Assembly: GCF_000214175.1 (NCBI RefSeq)
Contig: NC_015564.1
Location: 2,790,001-2,854,000 of the forward strand
From: Hoyosella subflava DQS3-9A1
Lineage (GTDB): Bacteria > Actinomycetota > Actinomycetes > Mycobacteriales > Mycobacteriaceae
Direction of reading: 5' to 3'
Length of the DNA stretch: 64,000 nucleotides
Position 1 is the stretch's first letter. Each line of letters begins with the position of its first letter. Below, piece by piece: positions 8,854 through 17,410 of the stretch. Below the pieces are notes generated by a model. It made no database searches. It saw only the letters and a list, made by a program, of their open reading frames with translations, and was not told the origin of the DNA. Position numbers and translations under genes: made by a program.

Positions 8854-10362
8854 TCAGCGCACGAGCATTGCCCGCACCGCATCAATTGTGTCCGCCTCCT
8901 CCACGGACTTGTCGGGCCGGTAGCGCACCACTCGCGCAAACCGCAGCGTCACCTCTCCGGGATACCGGCTGCTTACCTGCACGCCGTCGACGGCGATCTC
9001 GACAACGAGCGCCGGATGCAGGTACACAGTGTGTTCGTCGCGGGTACGTTCGTGGCGGGGGAACTCGGTGGTCTGCCATTCGAGCAGCGCGTCAGTCAGA
9101 CCTTTGAATGTCTTGCCCAGCATGATCGGTGGTCCGCCGTGCGGATCGCGCGCACCCAGGTGCAGGTTCGAGAGATAGCCGGTCCTGCGGCCATAACCCC
9201 ACTCGGCGCCAAGGACGATCAGATCCAGAGTGTGCACGGGCTTTACTTTCCGCCACGCGCTTCCGCGACGACCGGCAGCGTACGGCGACGTTAGCGATTT
9301 CACCATCACACCTTCGTGACCGCTATCGAGCGCGTCAGCAAGCAGCGCGTGCGCACCCGTTTCGCCGGGCCGGATCACCGCTGGGATTCGGTTGTCCGGT
9401 GCTACCCGTTCCAGCGCATCAAGACGTTCTTCCAGGCTGGAATCGAGCAAGTCCTGACCGTCTACGTGCAGACAGTCGAAGAAAAACGGCTGCAGCAACA
9501 ACTCCCCTGCGTCGGCGCCAAACCGGCTCATTGTCTCCTGAAATGGCCGTGGCCGTCCGTCGTCTCTCAGCGCGAGAGTTTCGCCATCGAGAACAACACT
9601 GCTGCACCGTAACTCACGCACGGCCGACACCAGCTCCGGTACGGACCCAGTGATCTCACGCAAGCTGCGGGTGAAGATCCGCACCTCGCTTCCAGCCCGG
9701 TGCACCTGGATGCGCGCACCGTCGAACTTGTATTCGACGGTGACATCTGGACCAAGCTCCCGCATCGCATCGTCGAGCGATTTAGCCGGCGACGCCAGCA
9801 TCGGACGCACCGGCGTTCCCACTTCCATGCGCAACGCCTCGAGGCCAGGTGCGCCACTGCGCAGCGCTACGGCAGCGGTCACGGGCAACCGGCCGACAAC
9901 CATGAAGGCCCTTCGGACCACGTCGTGGGGAACGTGCGCCGCGGCAGCGATCGCTTCCGTCATGACGCCTTCTAATGCACCCTGTCGAAGGTCACCCGAG
10001 ATGAGCTGCACAATGAATCGCTGCTCACTCTCGGTCGCCGCCGCGAATAACTCAGTGAGGAGTTCGCGGCGGCGCGCCACCGAACCGGGCCCCGACTCGG
10101 CAGCGATTTCATCAAGGATCCGGGCAACGCCGGCGACTGTTAGGGTCGGTGTGGCGGCCGCGGCGGTACGCGTGTCTTCGATCGTGCGCCAGCCCACGCC
10201 GATTCGCCCCGAGGAGAGTTCCCCGGAGAGCCATGCGACGACGGTTTCGACGTCGTGAGTGTCTGCCACGGCGAGCAGCTCACTGAGCGCACGTACTTTC
10301 TCGCGCCGGGACCTCGTCGCGGCAACTGTTCGCGACACGGCGAGGACCTGAGTCAGGAGCAC
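8854..10362 (-). CDS. ligB: ATP-dependent DNA ligase (LigB type)
   Basis: A 502-residue ATP-dependent DNA ligase colinear with mycobacterial LigB. An N-terminal DNA-binding helical domain (about 1-180) precedes the nucleotidyltransferase motif I YKFDGARIQVH, with Lys212 as the AMP-accepting residue. Motif III (FFFDCLHVDG), motif IV (EGVMVKS), motif V (WRKVKPVHTLDL) and the C-terminal OB-fold follow. It seals nicks using ATP, as an accessory to NAD-dependent LigA. The start is a GTG. It is monocistronic, converging on the alpha/beta hydrolase gene with 30 nt between stops. Confidence 0.95.
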   Translation of the reverse strand: MLLTQVLAVSRTVAATRSRREKVRALSELLAVADTHDVETVVAWLSGELSSGRIGVGWRTIEDTRTAAAATPTLTVAGVARILDEIAAESGPGSVARRRELLTELFAAATESEQRFIVQLISGDLRQGALEGVMTEAIAAAAHVPHDVVRRAFMVVGRLPVTAAVALRSGAPGLEALRMEVGTPVRPMLASPAKSLDDAMRELGPDVTVEYKFDGARIQVHRAGSEVRIFTRSLREITGSVPELVSAVRELRCSSVVLDGETLALRDDGRPRPFQETMSRFGADAGELLLQPFFFDCLHVDGQDLLDSSLEERLDALERVAPDNRIPAVIRPGETGAHALLADALDSGHEGVMVKSLTSPYAAGRRGSAWRKVKPVHTLDLIVLGAEWGYGRRTGYLSNLHLGARDPHGGPPIMLGKTFKGLTDALLEWQTTEFPRHERTRDEHTVYLHPALVVEIAVDGVQVSSRYPGEVTLRFARVVRYRPDKSVEEADTIDAVRAMLVR

Positions 10363-10393
10363 CTATTGACCGTATCCGTTCACCGACGTGGCT

Positions 10394-10975
10394 TCACGGC
10401 CTTCCCGCGTCGAGTACGGATTTGACGCACCCCGCAACGAGTTTGTCGCGGCTGATCGTCAGAGTGCCGTCGAGGTACGAAGCGTAGAGACTCGATAGGG
10501 CGCCGATGGCCGCGACCGCAGCAGTCCGCCTGTCGTCCACCTCCGCGTAAGCATCGAAACCGTCGGCGACCAGGTCGACAAATTCGGGGACGCGTGCAAG
10601 CCCTGCCCGTCCGAGTGCGGGTTCAATGAACGGGGCGAGCACAAGCACTCGCCCAGCGGCGGGGTGGTCGACGATCATTTCGGTAAATGCTTCGATCACG
10701 GCGTGGGCACGCGAGTTGAGATCGCCCTCAGCGTAGGTGTAGGCCTTCAGGATGACCCCGATCGCCTGGCTGGCGACGTGGTCGAACACGGCTCCGACAT
10801 AGGCGTCGCGGTCTGCGAAGGACTCGTAGAAATAGCGCTGAGTGAGTCCTGCCGCACTGCACACGGCACGCAGCGTCACCGCGGGGCCCTCTGGGTGTCC
10901 GAGCAGTTCGATGCCAGCGTCGAGCAGCGCTTCACGTCGCGCCTCCTGACGCTGTCGCATCAGTTCCGCTCGCAT
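10394..10975 (-). CDS. TetR-family transcriptional regulator
   Basis: A 193-residue TetR regulator. An N-terminal HTH (about residues 10-57, REALLDAGIELLG...GLTQRYFYESFADRDAYV) is followed by a helical ligand domain. It is divergent from the membrane-protein/dehydratase operon, and the 129-nt gap contains three inverted repeats (11019-11076). Autoregulation and repression of the operon at 11105-13676 are the natural inference. The ligand is unknown but may be the lipid or terpenoid substrate of that operon. Confidence 0.9.
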   Translation of the reverse strand: MRAELMRQRQEARREALLDAGIELLGHPEGPAVTLRAVCSAAGLTQRYFYESFADRDAYVGAVFDHVASQAIGVILKAYTYAEGDLNSRAHAVIEAFTEMIVDHPAAGRVLVLAPFIEPALGRAGLARVPEFVDLVADGFDAYAEVDDRRTAAVAAIGALSSLYASYLDGTLTISRDKLVAGCVKSVLDAGRP

Positions 10976-11018
10976 GACTCCTCCGTTCGCTTAATGATGA
11001 TGTGTGGCTCCTCACCAT

Positions 11019-11076
11019 TGACATCATACGGTGTCACTTTCTATTCTGACATCAAGCATTGTCATTTTTCAATGAC
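11019..11076. promoter_or_regulatory. TetR operator array (three inverted repeats)
   Basis: Two 18-bp elements of the same design, TGACATCATACGGTGTCA (11019-11036) and TGACATCAAGCATTGTCA (11047-11064), lie 28 bp apart centre to centre. They are followed by GTCATT-TTTC-AATGAC (11061-11076), with perfect 6-bp arms. They sit between the divergent TetR gene and the operon at 11105. Spacing of whole helical turns plus position make them probable TetR binding sites. Confidence 0.75.
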
Positions 11077-11104
11077 GCGGAACCGAGGCAGAAAGGGCTG
11101 TCCG

Positions 11105-11752
11105 ATGCTGTGCTGCGCTGCACTGATCTTCGTGATGGGCCTGTTCCGTGAGGCTTGGTTCCGGCTGCCCGGCACCACACGCCCAGAAGAACCGGGCTTC
11201 GCACCCCGCGCGTACCGGCCCGCACCTGGCGAGCCCCGGCCCAGGACCAGCGTCCCCACCAGCCCTGCTACTACGCCACCCACACGCCCCCGCGTTCCCC
11301 GAACCTCCGGGCGAGCACCTCGGCTCCGACTGGTCGCGACGGGTTTCGCGGTGGGCTCGGTCATCTATCTCCTCAGTTTGCAACTGTTGTTCGCGCTGGA
11401 TGCCGCACAGCGACTACCGGACGGCACCATCGGATGGGGTACACGCACGGTCGTGTTCCTTCTGATTGCGGTCGCCGCCGCCTGGATCGGCCGCCACTGG
11501 AAAGGCGCCCGCTCCGGCGATCTCCTCGTAAGCGCGCTTGCCGGGTCGGGTATCGCCTGGTGGATCCTCAGCTACGTGGACATGCACATGCTTAGGCTCA
11601 TCGACATCGCCCACGGCTCACTGGCCTGGGACCTCGTATTCCATGGAGTCGGCATTGCCCTCACCGGAGCAGCGCTCATCCTGTCTTATTCACCCGAACC
11701 CGCGCGCCGCTCTCAACATGCGCCACTCGAAGGGAGCCTCCGTGGCGTCTAA
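11105..11752 (+). CDS. Four-helix membrane protein, dehydratase operon
   Basis: About 215 residues. A Pro/Arg-rich, low-complexity segment (about 25-75) precedes four predicted transmembrane helices: LVATGFAVGSVIYLLSLQLL, TVVFLLIAVAAAWIG, LLVSALAGSGIAWWILSY and LVFHGVGIALTGAALILSY. The helix pattern and DMHMLRLIDIAHGS are faintly reminiscent of DUF2243, but I do not claim membership. The start at 11105 was chosen because an in-frame ATG at 11072 falls inside the operator array. The stop lies 11 nt inside the next gene, so the two are translationally coupled and probably work together, perhaps as a membrane partner of the dehydratase-like protein. Confidence 0.7.
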   Translation: MLCCAALIFVMGLFREAWFRLPGTTRPEEPGFAPRAYRPAPGEPRPRTSVPTSPATTPPTRPRVPRTSGRAPRLRLVATGFAVGSVIYLLSLQLLFALDAAQRLPDGTIGWGTRTVVFLLIAVAAAWIGRHWKGARSGDLLVSALAGSGIAWWILSYVDMHMLRLIDIAHGSLAWDLVFHGVGIALTGAALILSYSPEPARRSQHAPLEGSLRGV

Positions 11753-13676
11753 AGTTGTCGACCCATCCAACCGGGAGACCGCCGAATACTCGCCGGTGCC
11801 TCCAATCCCCGCGTTCGATCGGGTACACGGGCCCGGCACACGGTTCCTGGTTCGCCGCACGCTGCTCTACTTAGCCGCGTTCTGGGCTGTAGGCCTCGCA
11901 CTCGCCGCGCTGGACCTGTCCGACGGACTGACGGCGTTCGGGCTCGGGCTGCTCGTACCTGGTGGCGGATTCCTCTACACCGGGAACATCCTCCTCGCCG
12001 GTATTGCCGTGGTTGCGTTCCCGCTGGCGCTCGGGATCTGGTGGCTCATCGGGATTGTCCCGCTACCGCCTGCCGTTTGGCTCGGCGCGGCGATCCTTGC
12101 CGGCGCTGGATTGGGCGCAAACGAGACACAGGACTGGGCACGCTGGGGGGTCCCGGTGATTCTGGTGGCGGCGATCGTCCTCACCGTGGCATACCTGCAG
12201 ATTCGCTTTCGCATCCAGAGCGCTCGGGGCCGCCGCTTCAATGCGCAGATCGCTGCCGAGCAGCCCGTCCTCCCCGTCGCTGCTCCCACGCCAACGGTGC
12301 GCGAAGCCGGCGAGGAGGACCTGAAAACCCTTCGCTACGTGATGGACCTTGGGCTGCAGCCGGCCGACTCGTGGGACGGCTTTTTCTTCGTCCGCCCGGA
12401 ACAGTTCCGTGAGGGCGCGGTCCGCTACCAGCTCAACTTCGTTTCTTATACAGCGGCGATGTATCAGTACACCTGTGCGCCAGCCTTCACCGGTTACGCT
12501 GCTGAGGCCCAACGCAACATGATCGACAAGATGCTCCAGAAACCAGTGTGGAGCTACTGGTCACTCGAGCATCTGTGGGGCAACCTCCGCTGGAATCCCG
12601 ATCCCATCATCGACGACAACGTCATGTACTCCGGCTACCTCGGGTTGATGCTCGGCATGTACGAAACAATGACTGGAGATCGCCGGTACCACGAACCCGG
12701 CTGCCTCGAACTGCGGTGGAATGACACCACCATCTACCGGCACGACGCCGACACGATCACTGCGGCGCTCGTCGACAATTTCAGCCGCGCACGCCTTGGG
12801 CAGTTTCCATGCGAGCCGAACTGGATTTACCCCATGTGCAATACGTTCGGCATCAATTCGCTGCTTGTGTACGACCGCCTCGAAGGAACGAACCATGCGG
12901 AACCCGTCGTCGCGCAGGTTCGTGAAAGTTACGACAACGGTGATTTCTGCGAGCCGGACGGCCGACTCACCGCCGCTCGCTCTGAGTACTTCGGATTCCG
13001 CCACCCCATGGTCGGCAACATGGGCGACACCATCACCACCTACTTCCTCAACCCGATCGTGCCGGAAATCGGCCGCCGCACCTGGTGGCTCATGGGCAAG
13101 AATCATCTCGGCGCGGAAGGCAAGGGGCCTAAGCACCGTTCGTGGAATCTCATAGACCCCGGTAACTACGGCATCAATACTGACCGTTTCGTGCGCGCCA
13201 GCCTCGCAGCGAACGCGCGCGAGTACGGCGACGAATTCCACGCTCAGCAAATGGAACAGTCACTGGCCCATCGGATCGTCGAGAAGGACGGCGCCCGGCG
13301 CTACAAACGCCTCTCCGTGTGGGGAAACTTGTGGCTCGCCCTGGCGCGCTTCAGCCGGGAAGACGGCTTCCGCGGCTTCATCCAGGAGGGCATCCCCGAC
13401 GCGTGGCGACGCGGCCCAGTACTTGCCGACGCCGCCTATCCGGAGGTTCTCGTCGCTAAGGCCGTGAGCGACGGCACCAGCCTTGACCTCGTCTTACGTC
13501 CCGGCAACGGGCCCGTCCGCACAACTCTCGCGATAGAGCGCCTCACTCCAGGGCATGCCTACACCGTCACCGGAGCGCTATCGCCAGAACTGGCCGCTGA
13601 CGCTGAGGGACGTGCGCTCGTTGAGATCGTGCTGAACGACCGGCTCGAAGTGAGCATCACCCGCGCAGTTGAATGA
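11742..13676 (+). CDS. Membrane-anchored linalool dehydratase/isomerase-like protein
   Basis: A 644-residue protein. Residues about 25-160 contain four or five transmembrane helices (RTLLYLAAFWAVGLALAAL, then VVAFPLALGIWWLIGIV and GVPVILVAAIVLTVAYL). Residues about 190-570 match the linalool dehydratase/isomerase (Ldi, alpha/alpha barrel) family: NFVSYTAAMYQYTCAPAFTG, YWSLEHLWGNLRWNP, DDNVMYSGYLGLMLGMYE, and FPCEPNWIYPMCNTFG, whose two cysteines (Cys357, Cys366) keep the nine-residue spacing of the Ldi active-site pair. A beta-rich tail (about 570-644) follows. The GTG start has GAAGGGAG upstream and lies within the preceding gene. Likely a membrane-associated hydratase/dehydratase of an allylic or terpenoid alcohol. 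Substrate unknown. Confidence 0.82.
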   Translation: MASKVVDPSNRETAEYSPVPPIPAFDRVHGPGTRFLVRRTLLYLAAFWAVGLALAALDLSDGLTAFGLGLLVPGGGFLYTGNILLAGIAVVAFPLALGIWWLIGIVPLPPAVWLGAAILAGAGLGANETQDWARWGVPVILVAAIVLTVAYLQIRFRIQSARGRRFNAQIAAEQPVLPVAAPTPTVREAGEEDLKTLRYVMDLGLQPADSWDGFFFVRPEQFREGAVRYQLNFVSYTAAMYQYTCAPAFTGYAAEAQRNMIDKMLQKPVWSYWSLEHLWGNLRWNPDPIIDDNVMYSGYLGLMLGMYETMTGDRRYHEPGCLELRWNDTTIYRHDADTITAALVDNFSRARLGQFPCEPNWIYPMCNTFGINSLLVYDRLEGTNHAEPVVAQVRESYDNGDFCEPDGRLTAARSEYFGFRHPMVGNMGDTITTYFLNPIVPEIGRRTWWLMGKNHLGAEGKGPKHRSWNLIDPGNYGINTDRFVRASLAANAREYGDEFHAQQMEQSLAHRIVEKDGARRYKRLSVWGNLWLALARFSREDGFRGFIQEGIPDAWRRGPVLADAAYPEVLVAKAVSDGTSLDLVLRPGNGPVRTTLAIERLTPGHAYTVTGALSPELAADAEGRALVEIVLNDRLEVSITRAVE

Positions 13677-13683
13677 GGCCGCC

Positions 13684-14490
13684 TCATCCGTCTCGCCTCG
13701 GCCGGGCACCCAGCGCTTTCACCTCAGGTCCCGCGTACACCACCATCGGCACCGGGTTCCTGCGGATCCGGCGGGTGAACTCGTCATGCGGCAGCGGACT
13801 GTCGCTCGCAGCGATGACGACATTTCCGTGCCGGCGCCCCCGCAATGCCGCCGCCTCGCCTGTCAGCATCACGTGCCGAAAACACCCGGACAGTGTGGCC
13901 GCCTCGTGACGCCACGCCGCCGCATCGCCAATGCTGCCCGAGTTCACCGCGTACACACCGCCGGGTCTGAGTACTCGCCGGACGTGTTCGGCGAACTCGA
14001 CAGTGGTCAGCGGGTACGGCGTCGTGTCGCCCGCGAAGACGTCACGCACGATGAAGTCCCGGCTCGACGGGTGCAGGCTCTCCACCACCGCACGAGCGTC
14101 GCCCGTGCGAATCTTCAAAAGCGGCGCTTTCGGCAGGTCGAACCATTCACGCACCAGTTTCGCGAGGGTCGCGTCGATGTCCACAGCGACCTGGCGGGCA
14201 TTCGTGAACCTGGTGGCGAGGTACCGGGGCAGCGAACACGCGCCAGCACCGAGATGCAGCATTTTCAGCGGCTCACTGCTTTCCCACCGGGCTTCCGCCA
14301 GCGTCGCGATCCATTGCATGTACCCAAAGTCGAGTCGCGCCGCATCGTGAACATCGATGCTTGAACTTGGCACCCCGTTGATAAGCAGCATCCAGCTGTC
14401 CGCCCGGTCCGGGTTCTTCACCAGTTCACACGTACCCGTGTCGATGGGGTGGATCCCGGGCGTCGGACGCAGGCCGTCACGCCTTGTCAT
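13684..14490 (-). CDS. Spermidine-synthase-like SAM-fold protein
   Basis: A 268-residue Rossmann-fold protein of the polyamine synthase/methyltransferase group. It shows the nucleotide loop LKMLHLGAGACSLPRYLA, VAVDIDATLAKLVREWF (acidic loop), TGDARAVVES, and DFIVRDVFAGDTTPYPLTT, where true spermidine synthases have a catalytic Asp in D[SLT]TDP. That motif is altered here, so a methyltransferase or non-polyamine role is possible. The family includes stand-alone actinobacterial SpeE-like proteins of unknown substrate. It converges on the dehydratase gene with only 7 nt between stops. The start could also be at 14517. Confidence 0.75.
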   Translation of the reverse strand: MTRRDGLRPTPGIHPIDTGTCELVKNPDRADSWMLLINGVPSSSIDVHDAARLDFGYMQWIATLAEARWESSEPLKMLHLGAGACSLPRYLATRFTNARQVAVDIDATLAKLVREWFDLPKAPLLKIRTGDARAVVESLHPSSRDFIVRDVFAGDTTPYPLTTVEFAEHVRRVLRPGGVYAVNSGSIGDAAAWRHEAATLSGCFRHVMLTGEAAALRGRRHGNVVIAASDSPLPHDEFTRRIRRNPVPMVVYAGPEVKALGARPRRDG

Positions 14491-14506
14491 GGCGAAGCCC
14501 GTAGCT

Positions 14507-14560
14507 CGTGTGCACAAACTCGCAGCTGTGCTCGCCGGATTCGGCTAGTTTGTGCACACG
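14507..14560. repeat. Perfect 14-bp inverted repeat, 26-nt loop
   Basis: CGTGTGCACAAACT (14507-14520) and its exact complement AGTTTGTGCACACG (14547-14560). It lies just upstream of the SpeE-like start and downstream of the secreted-protein stop. It could be an operator for the SpeE-like gene or the second hairpin of a tandem terminator. Confidence 0.7.
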
Positions 14561-14579
14561 ACCGGCTTCGCCAGCCGGT
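14561..14579 (-). terminator. Hairpin after secreted-protein gene
   Basis: ACCGGCT-TCGCC-AGCCGGT, a perfect 7-bp stem directly 3' of the stop at 14582. It has no U tract, which is common for actinobacterial terminators. It abuts the 14-bp inverted repeat at 14507-14560. Confidence 0.6.
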
Positions 14580-14581
14580 TC

Positions 14582-15112
14582 TCACAGCGCGAGAACAAAA
14601 GCAGCGACTCGCTGCGGCGTCCCGGAGTGCTCATACACGTAGCCTGCGTACACGCCGGGCTGGACCTCACGGATCTCATCGCGGATGAACCCTAGCGGCC
14701 CGCCCGCATAGTCGATGATCACTGCCGGGGCGCCATCCGTATACGACGGCCCCACATACACTGACGCTGGGAAGACCTGCTGGCCCAGCACCCGATTCTG
14801 CACTGTCCCACTGCCGAACACTTTGCCCTGCCACACCAGTTCCGCAGCCGGGTTGTTTCGCACGTAGCCTTGCGCGGTCACGTTCGCGGGGACCGAACCC
14901 GGTGAGAGCGAACGGAACAGCGCTTCATATTGCGCGTCACTGCATCCGAACCTCAGATCGTTCACGGTGGCTGCGGGATTACCGGCATTGATCGTGCACG
15001 CCGGGCCGAAACTGGGTTGTGCGAGCACTGGAGCTGCACCGACTATGGCGGCCGTTGTCACGGACACCGCCAAAGCCCCAGCTAGCACGCAACGCGTGAT
15101 GATTCGACGCAT
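14582..15112 (-). CDS. Secreted protein of unknown function
   Basis: A 176-residue protein with a Sec signal peptide: MRRIITRCVLAGALAVSVTT, a hydrophobic core, then Ala-rich AAPVLAQ with probable cleavage after about residue 32. The mature part of about 145 residues has two cysteines (in GPACTIN and RFGCSDA) that could pair. I recognise no domain. GGAG lies 6 nt before the ATG at 15112; a second ATG sits at 15124. It follows the sensor-like gene at 15145 in the same direction, but whether they are co-transcribed is unclear. Confidence 0.72.
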   Translation of the reverse strand: MRRIITRCVLAGALAVSVTTAAIVGAAPVLAQPSFGPACTINAGNPAATVNDLRFGCSDAQYEALFRSLSPGSVPANVTAQGYVRNNPAAELVWQGKVFGSGTVQNRVLGQQVFPASVYVGPSYTDGAPAVIIDYAGGPLGFIRDEIREVQPGVYAGYVYEHSGTPQRVAAFVLAL

Positions 15113-15144
15113 TAGCTGCTCCATTCGTCGATGGCTCTAGGATT

Positions 15145-16194
15145 CTATCGCTCCGCACCGATTTCGTGTCGCCGAACGCCATGCGCCGACAACCTCAGCA
15201 CCGTCGCGAGCGTTGGACGGCCGGGCGGCAGAATCCGGGCGGTGACGGTCGAGTCCGCGGTTGCCCGATCAAGTTCGGTGTGCAGCGCCTTCGCGATCCT
15301 CGATTGAGCGGCTTCACGATCCGGCTCCGAAAGGCCGTCCAGCGCGCCATCGTCGAGGAGTACGACGGTAGCCCCACGGGCGCGCGCGTCCCGAGCCGCG
15401 TCGAGCAAGGACTCGGACGCGAGACCACGTGCCCGGATGCGGTCGCGTAGTTGCGCCTCGACGAGAGCGATCTCGGTGAGGTCAGCGTCGCTGAGCGTCT
15501 CCGCCTGCAGGATCTTCTCCAGAAGGGGCCGCGCGGTCGCGTTGAGATACACGAGCTGCCGGTCCCGTTCCGCGGTGCGGGCTTCCGCGAGCGCCTGGTC
15601 CACGCCCACTGACGCGGTGGTGTCACGGAGTTCGTTGATGATTCCCACCTGATACCGCATTGCCACTCCGAGCACCGTGCAGGTGCCGAGAAAGCTGATA
15701 TTCCACCAGCATTCCTGCCACGCTTCGGTGACGTTGGACGCCACGGGTGCCTGGTTCCACCACCACAAGATCACCGAACTGAGCAGCACCTCACCTACCC
15801 ACGCGAGTATGGGCCGCCCGCGCAGGACAAGGAAACACATGATGATGGTTCCCGTCGGCCACGTCCACGCAGCGTAGAGACCGAACCCGCTGGGCTGGCC
15901 CATCATCGCGATGTTCGCGACCGCCGCGACAGCAGGGAGAATCGCGATCGCGAGCGATGCCCGCAGCGGCACCGGATCGCGTGACGCGCGCAGCAGCAAT
16001 CCGGTGGCGACGGCGATGACAGCGATGGATACCCCCCACCAGCCAGGCTCGCGTCCGGCCGCATCTGTGACGGTCGCGCGCAACGCCTCGGTGATCGTCC
16101 ACGCGACAGCGATGATGATCGCGCCGCGAGTGCGCAGCCCTACCAGAGTCGGTGTGTCAGCGAACGGACGGGCGCCGGTGCGACGGTCACTCAT
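15145..16194 (-). CDS. Membrane protein partner of the adjacent sensor kinase
   Basis: A 349-residue protein with about six N-terminal transmembrane helices (residues 20-180) and a cytoplasmic, charged, helical C-terminal half. That half (about 195-345: AEARTAERDRQLVYLNATAR, EIALVEAQLRDRIRARGL) resembles the dimerisation and linker part of a histidine kinase but shows no phosphoacceptor His, N box or G box that I can identify. Its ATG overlaps the kinase stop by 8 nt, so the two are made together. Probably a degenerate kinase or a sensing subunit; this is inferred from layout. Confidence 0.6.
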   Translation of the reverse strand: MSDRRTGARPFADTPTLVGLRTRGAIIIAVAWTITEALRATVTDAAGREPGWWGVSIAVIAVATGLLLRASRDPVPLRASLAIAILPAVAAVANIAMMGQPSGFGLYAAWTWPTGTIIMCFLVLRGRPILAWVGEVLLSSVILWWWNQAPVASNVTEAWQECWWNISFLGTCTVLGVAMRYQVGIINELRDTTASVGVDQALAEARTAERDRQLVYLNATARPLLEKILQAETLSDADLTEIALVEAQLRDRIRARGLASESLLDAARDARARGATVVLLDDGALDGLSEPDREAAQSRIAKALHTELDRATADSTVTARILPPGRPTLATVLRLSAHGVRRHEIGAER

Positions 16195-17410
16195 CGCGCT
16201 GCCACCTCACTGTCACGGTGGTGCCCCGCCCGACTTCACTGTCGATGGTGATGGACGCGCCCGGCACATGTGCCACCCGCGCACGCATGCCAGTGTTGAG
16301 GCCAAGCCGGAGCGGCGGCACTGTCTCGGGATCAAAACCCGAGCCGTCGTCCGCCATCGTTACTCGAATCGAATCGGGGAACAGTTCTTTCCTGAGGGCG
16401 CGCTGCGCGTGGAGACCGGCGTGCCTGACGCTGTTGCGGGCTGCTTCGGCGATCACTTCCTGGAACATCCGTGCGACCTCGATCGGATAGGTGGCGTCGC
16501 CTGCGTGGTTGTGGTGTTCGGTGGAAATGTCGTCGCTGATGTCGGTGACGACCTGGCGGAGGCGGGCGGTGAACTCTAGGGCATCGACAGACCTTTCCGT
16601 GTCGTCGACGAATGCGAGGCCATCCAGAGTGTCTCGGCTCTGGCGCGCCGATTCCTTGACGGACTCGAGCGGCGCGTGGTTGCACGCAGAAACGAACGTC
16701 GACACCACTGTGTCGTGAATGAGTGCATCGACGCGTTCGCGTTCTTGCCATATCGCCGATGTCCTGGCGCGGCGCAGCGCTGCTTCACGCAGTTCAAGCG
16801 TCGCATGATCGATGGTCCGCGCGTTGTTCACGACGCTTCTCACGACTGCCGCGAAAATGACCCCTATCATCGCGATCGACACGCCTTCGCGCAGCGCCCA
16901 CCCGTATGTGACGTCGTATTGCGCCCAATATGTCGCAACCGAGTGGATGCCCGAGTAGCAGGCGGCCAGCGCAATAATGCCGCGCATCGGGATGACGAAC
17001 GACGCCGCGATGATCGTTCCTGATCCGACGAGCAGCGGCCACGGATTGTGCATCGGTGCGAGTTCCCGATACTCGAACGCGATCGGGATGGTGAGCGCGA
17101 TCGGGAGGAAGCACAACGGGTACACGGCGCACAGGGCCCGCACGCCGCGCGCGGAGCGTCGTAACGCCGCCACGATCATCGCGCAGTACATACCGGGCAC
17201 GACGAACACGGCAGGGATGAGCCACCACAGCGGATTGTCTGACCACTGGCTGAGCACCGACGGGTATTCGATACCGATGAACGCGATACCCGCGATGCCG
17301 AGCGCGAGACCCAGCACAACCGTCGTACGGTCCACCGCGGTGGATTCCCGCGCTCTTCCCTGGAACATCGGCATGAAGGGGGACTCTATCCCGTCACGTG
17401 CTGTAGTCAA
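16187..17410 (-). CDS. Sensor histidine kinase (NarL/DesK-type)
   Basis: About 400 residues. Roughly five or six N-terminal membrane helices are followed by a DHp-like helix ERERVDALIHDTVVSTFVSA with a candidate phosphoacceptor His, then an HATPase domain with N box EVIAEAARNSVRHA, G1 DDGSGFDPETVPPLRLGL and C-terminal GRGTTVTVRW. It would autophosphorylate and pass phosphate to a response regulator, but no regulator gene is nearby. The start is uncertain: a TTG at 17410 overlaps the previous stop, and in-frame ATGs lie at 17374 and 17368. The order is DUF2231 gene, kinase, membrane partner. Confidence 0.8.
   Translation of the reverse strand: MTTARDGIESPFMPMFQGRARESTAVDRTTVVLGLALGIAGIAFIGIEYPSVLSQWSDNPLWWLIPAVFVVPGMYCAMIVAALRRSARGVRALCAVYPLCFLPIALTIPIAFEYRELAPMHNPWPLLVGSGTIIAASFVIPMRGIIALAACYSGIHSVATYWAQYDVTYGWALREGVSIAMIGVIFAAVVRSVVNNARTIDHATLELREAALRRARTSAIWQERERVDALIHDTVVSTFVSACNHAPLESVKESARQSRDTLDGLAFVDDTERSVDALEFTARLRQVVTDISDDISTEHHNHAGDATYPIEVARMFQEVIAEAARNSVRHAGLHAQRALRKELFPDSIRVTMADDGSGFDPETVPPLRLGLNTGMRARVAHVPGASITIDSEVGRGTTVTVRWQRDE

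Noticed and set aside
11742-13676. Annotating the dehydratase-like protein as a glycoside hydrolase or glycosyltransferase
   Set aside because: The alpha/alpha barrel invites this, but the PCEPNW...C motif and WSLEHLWGNLRWNP block fit the Ldi family better.
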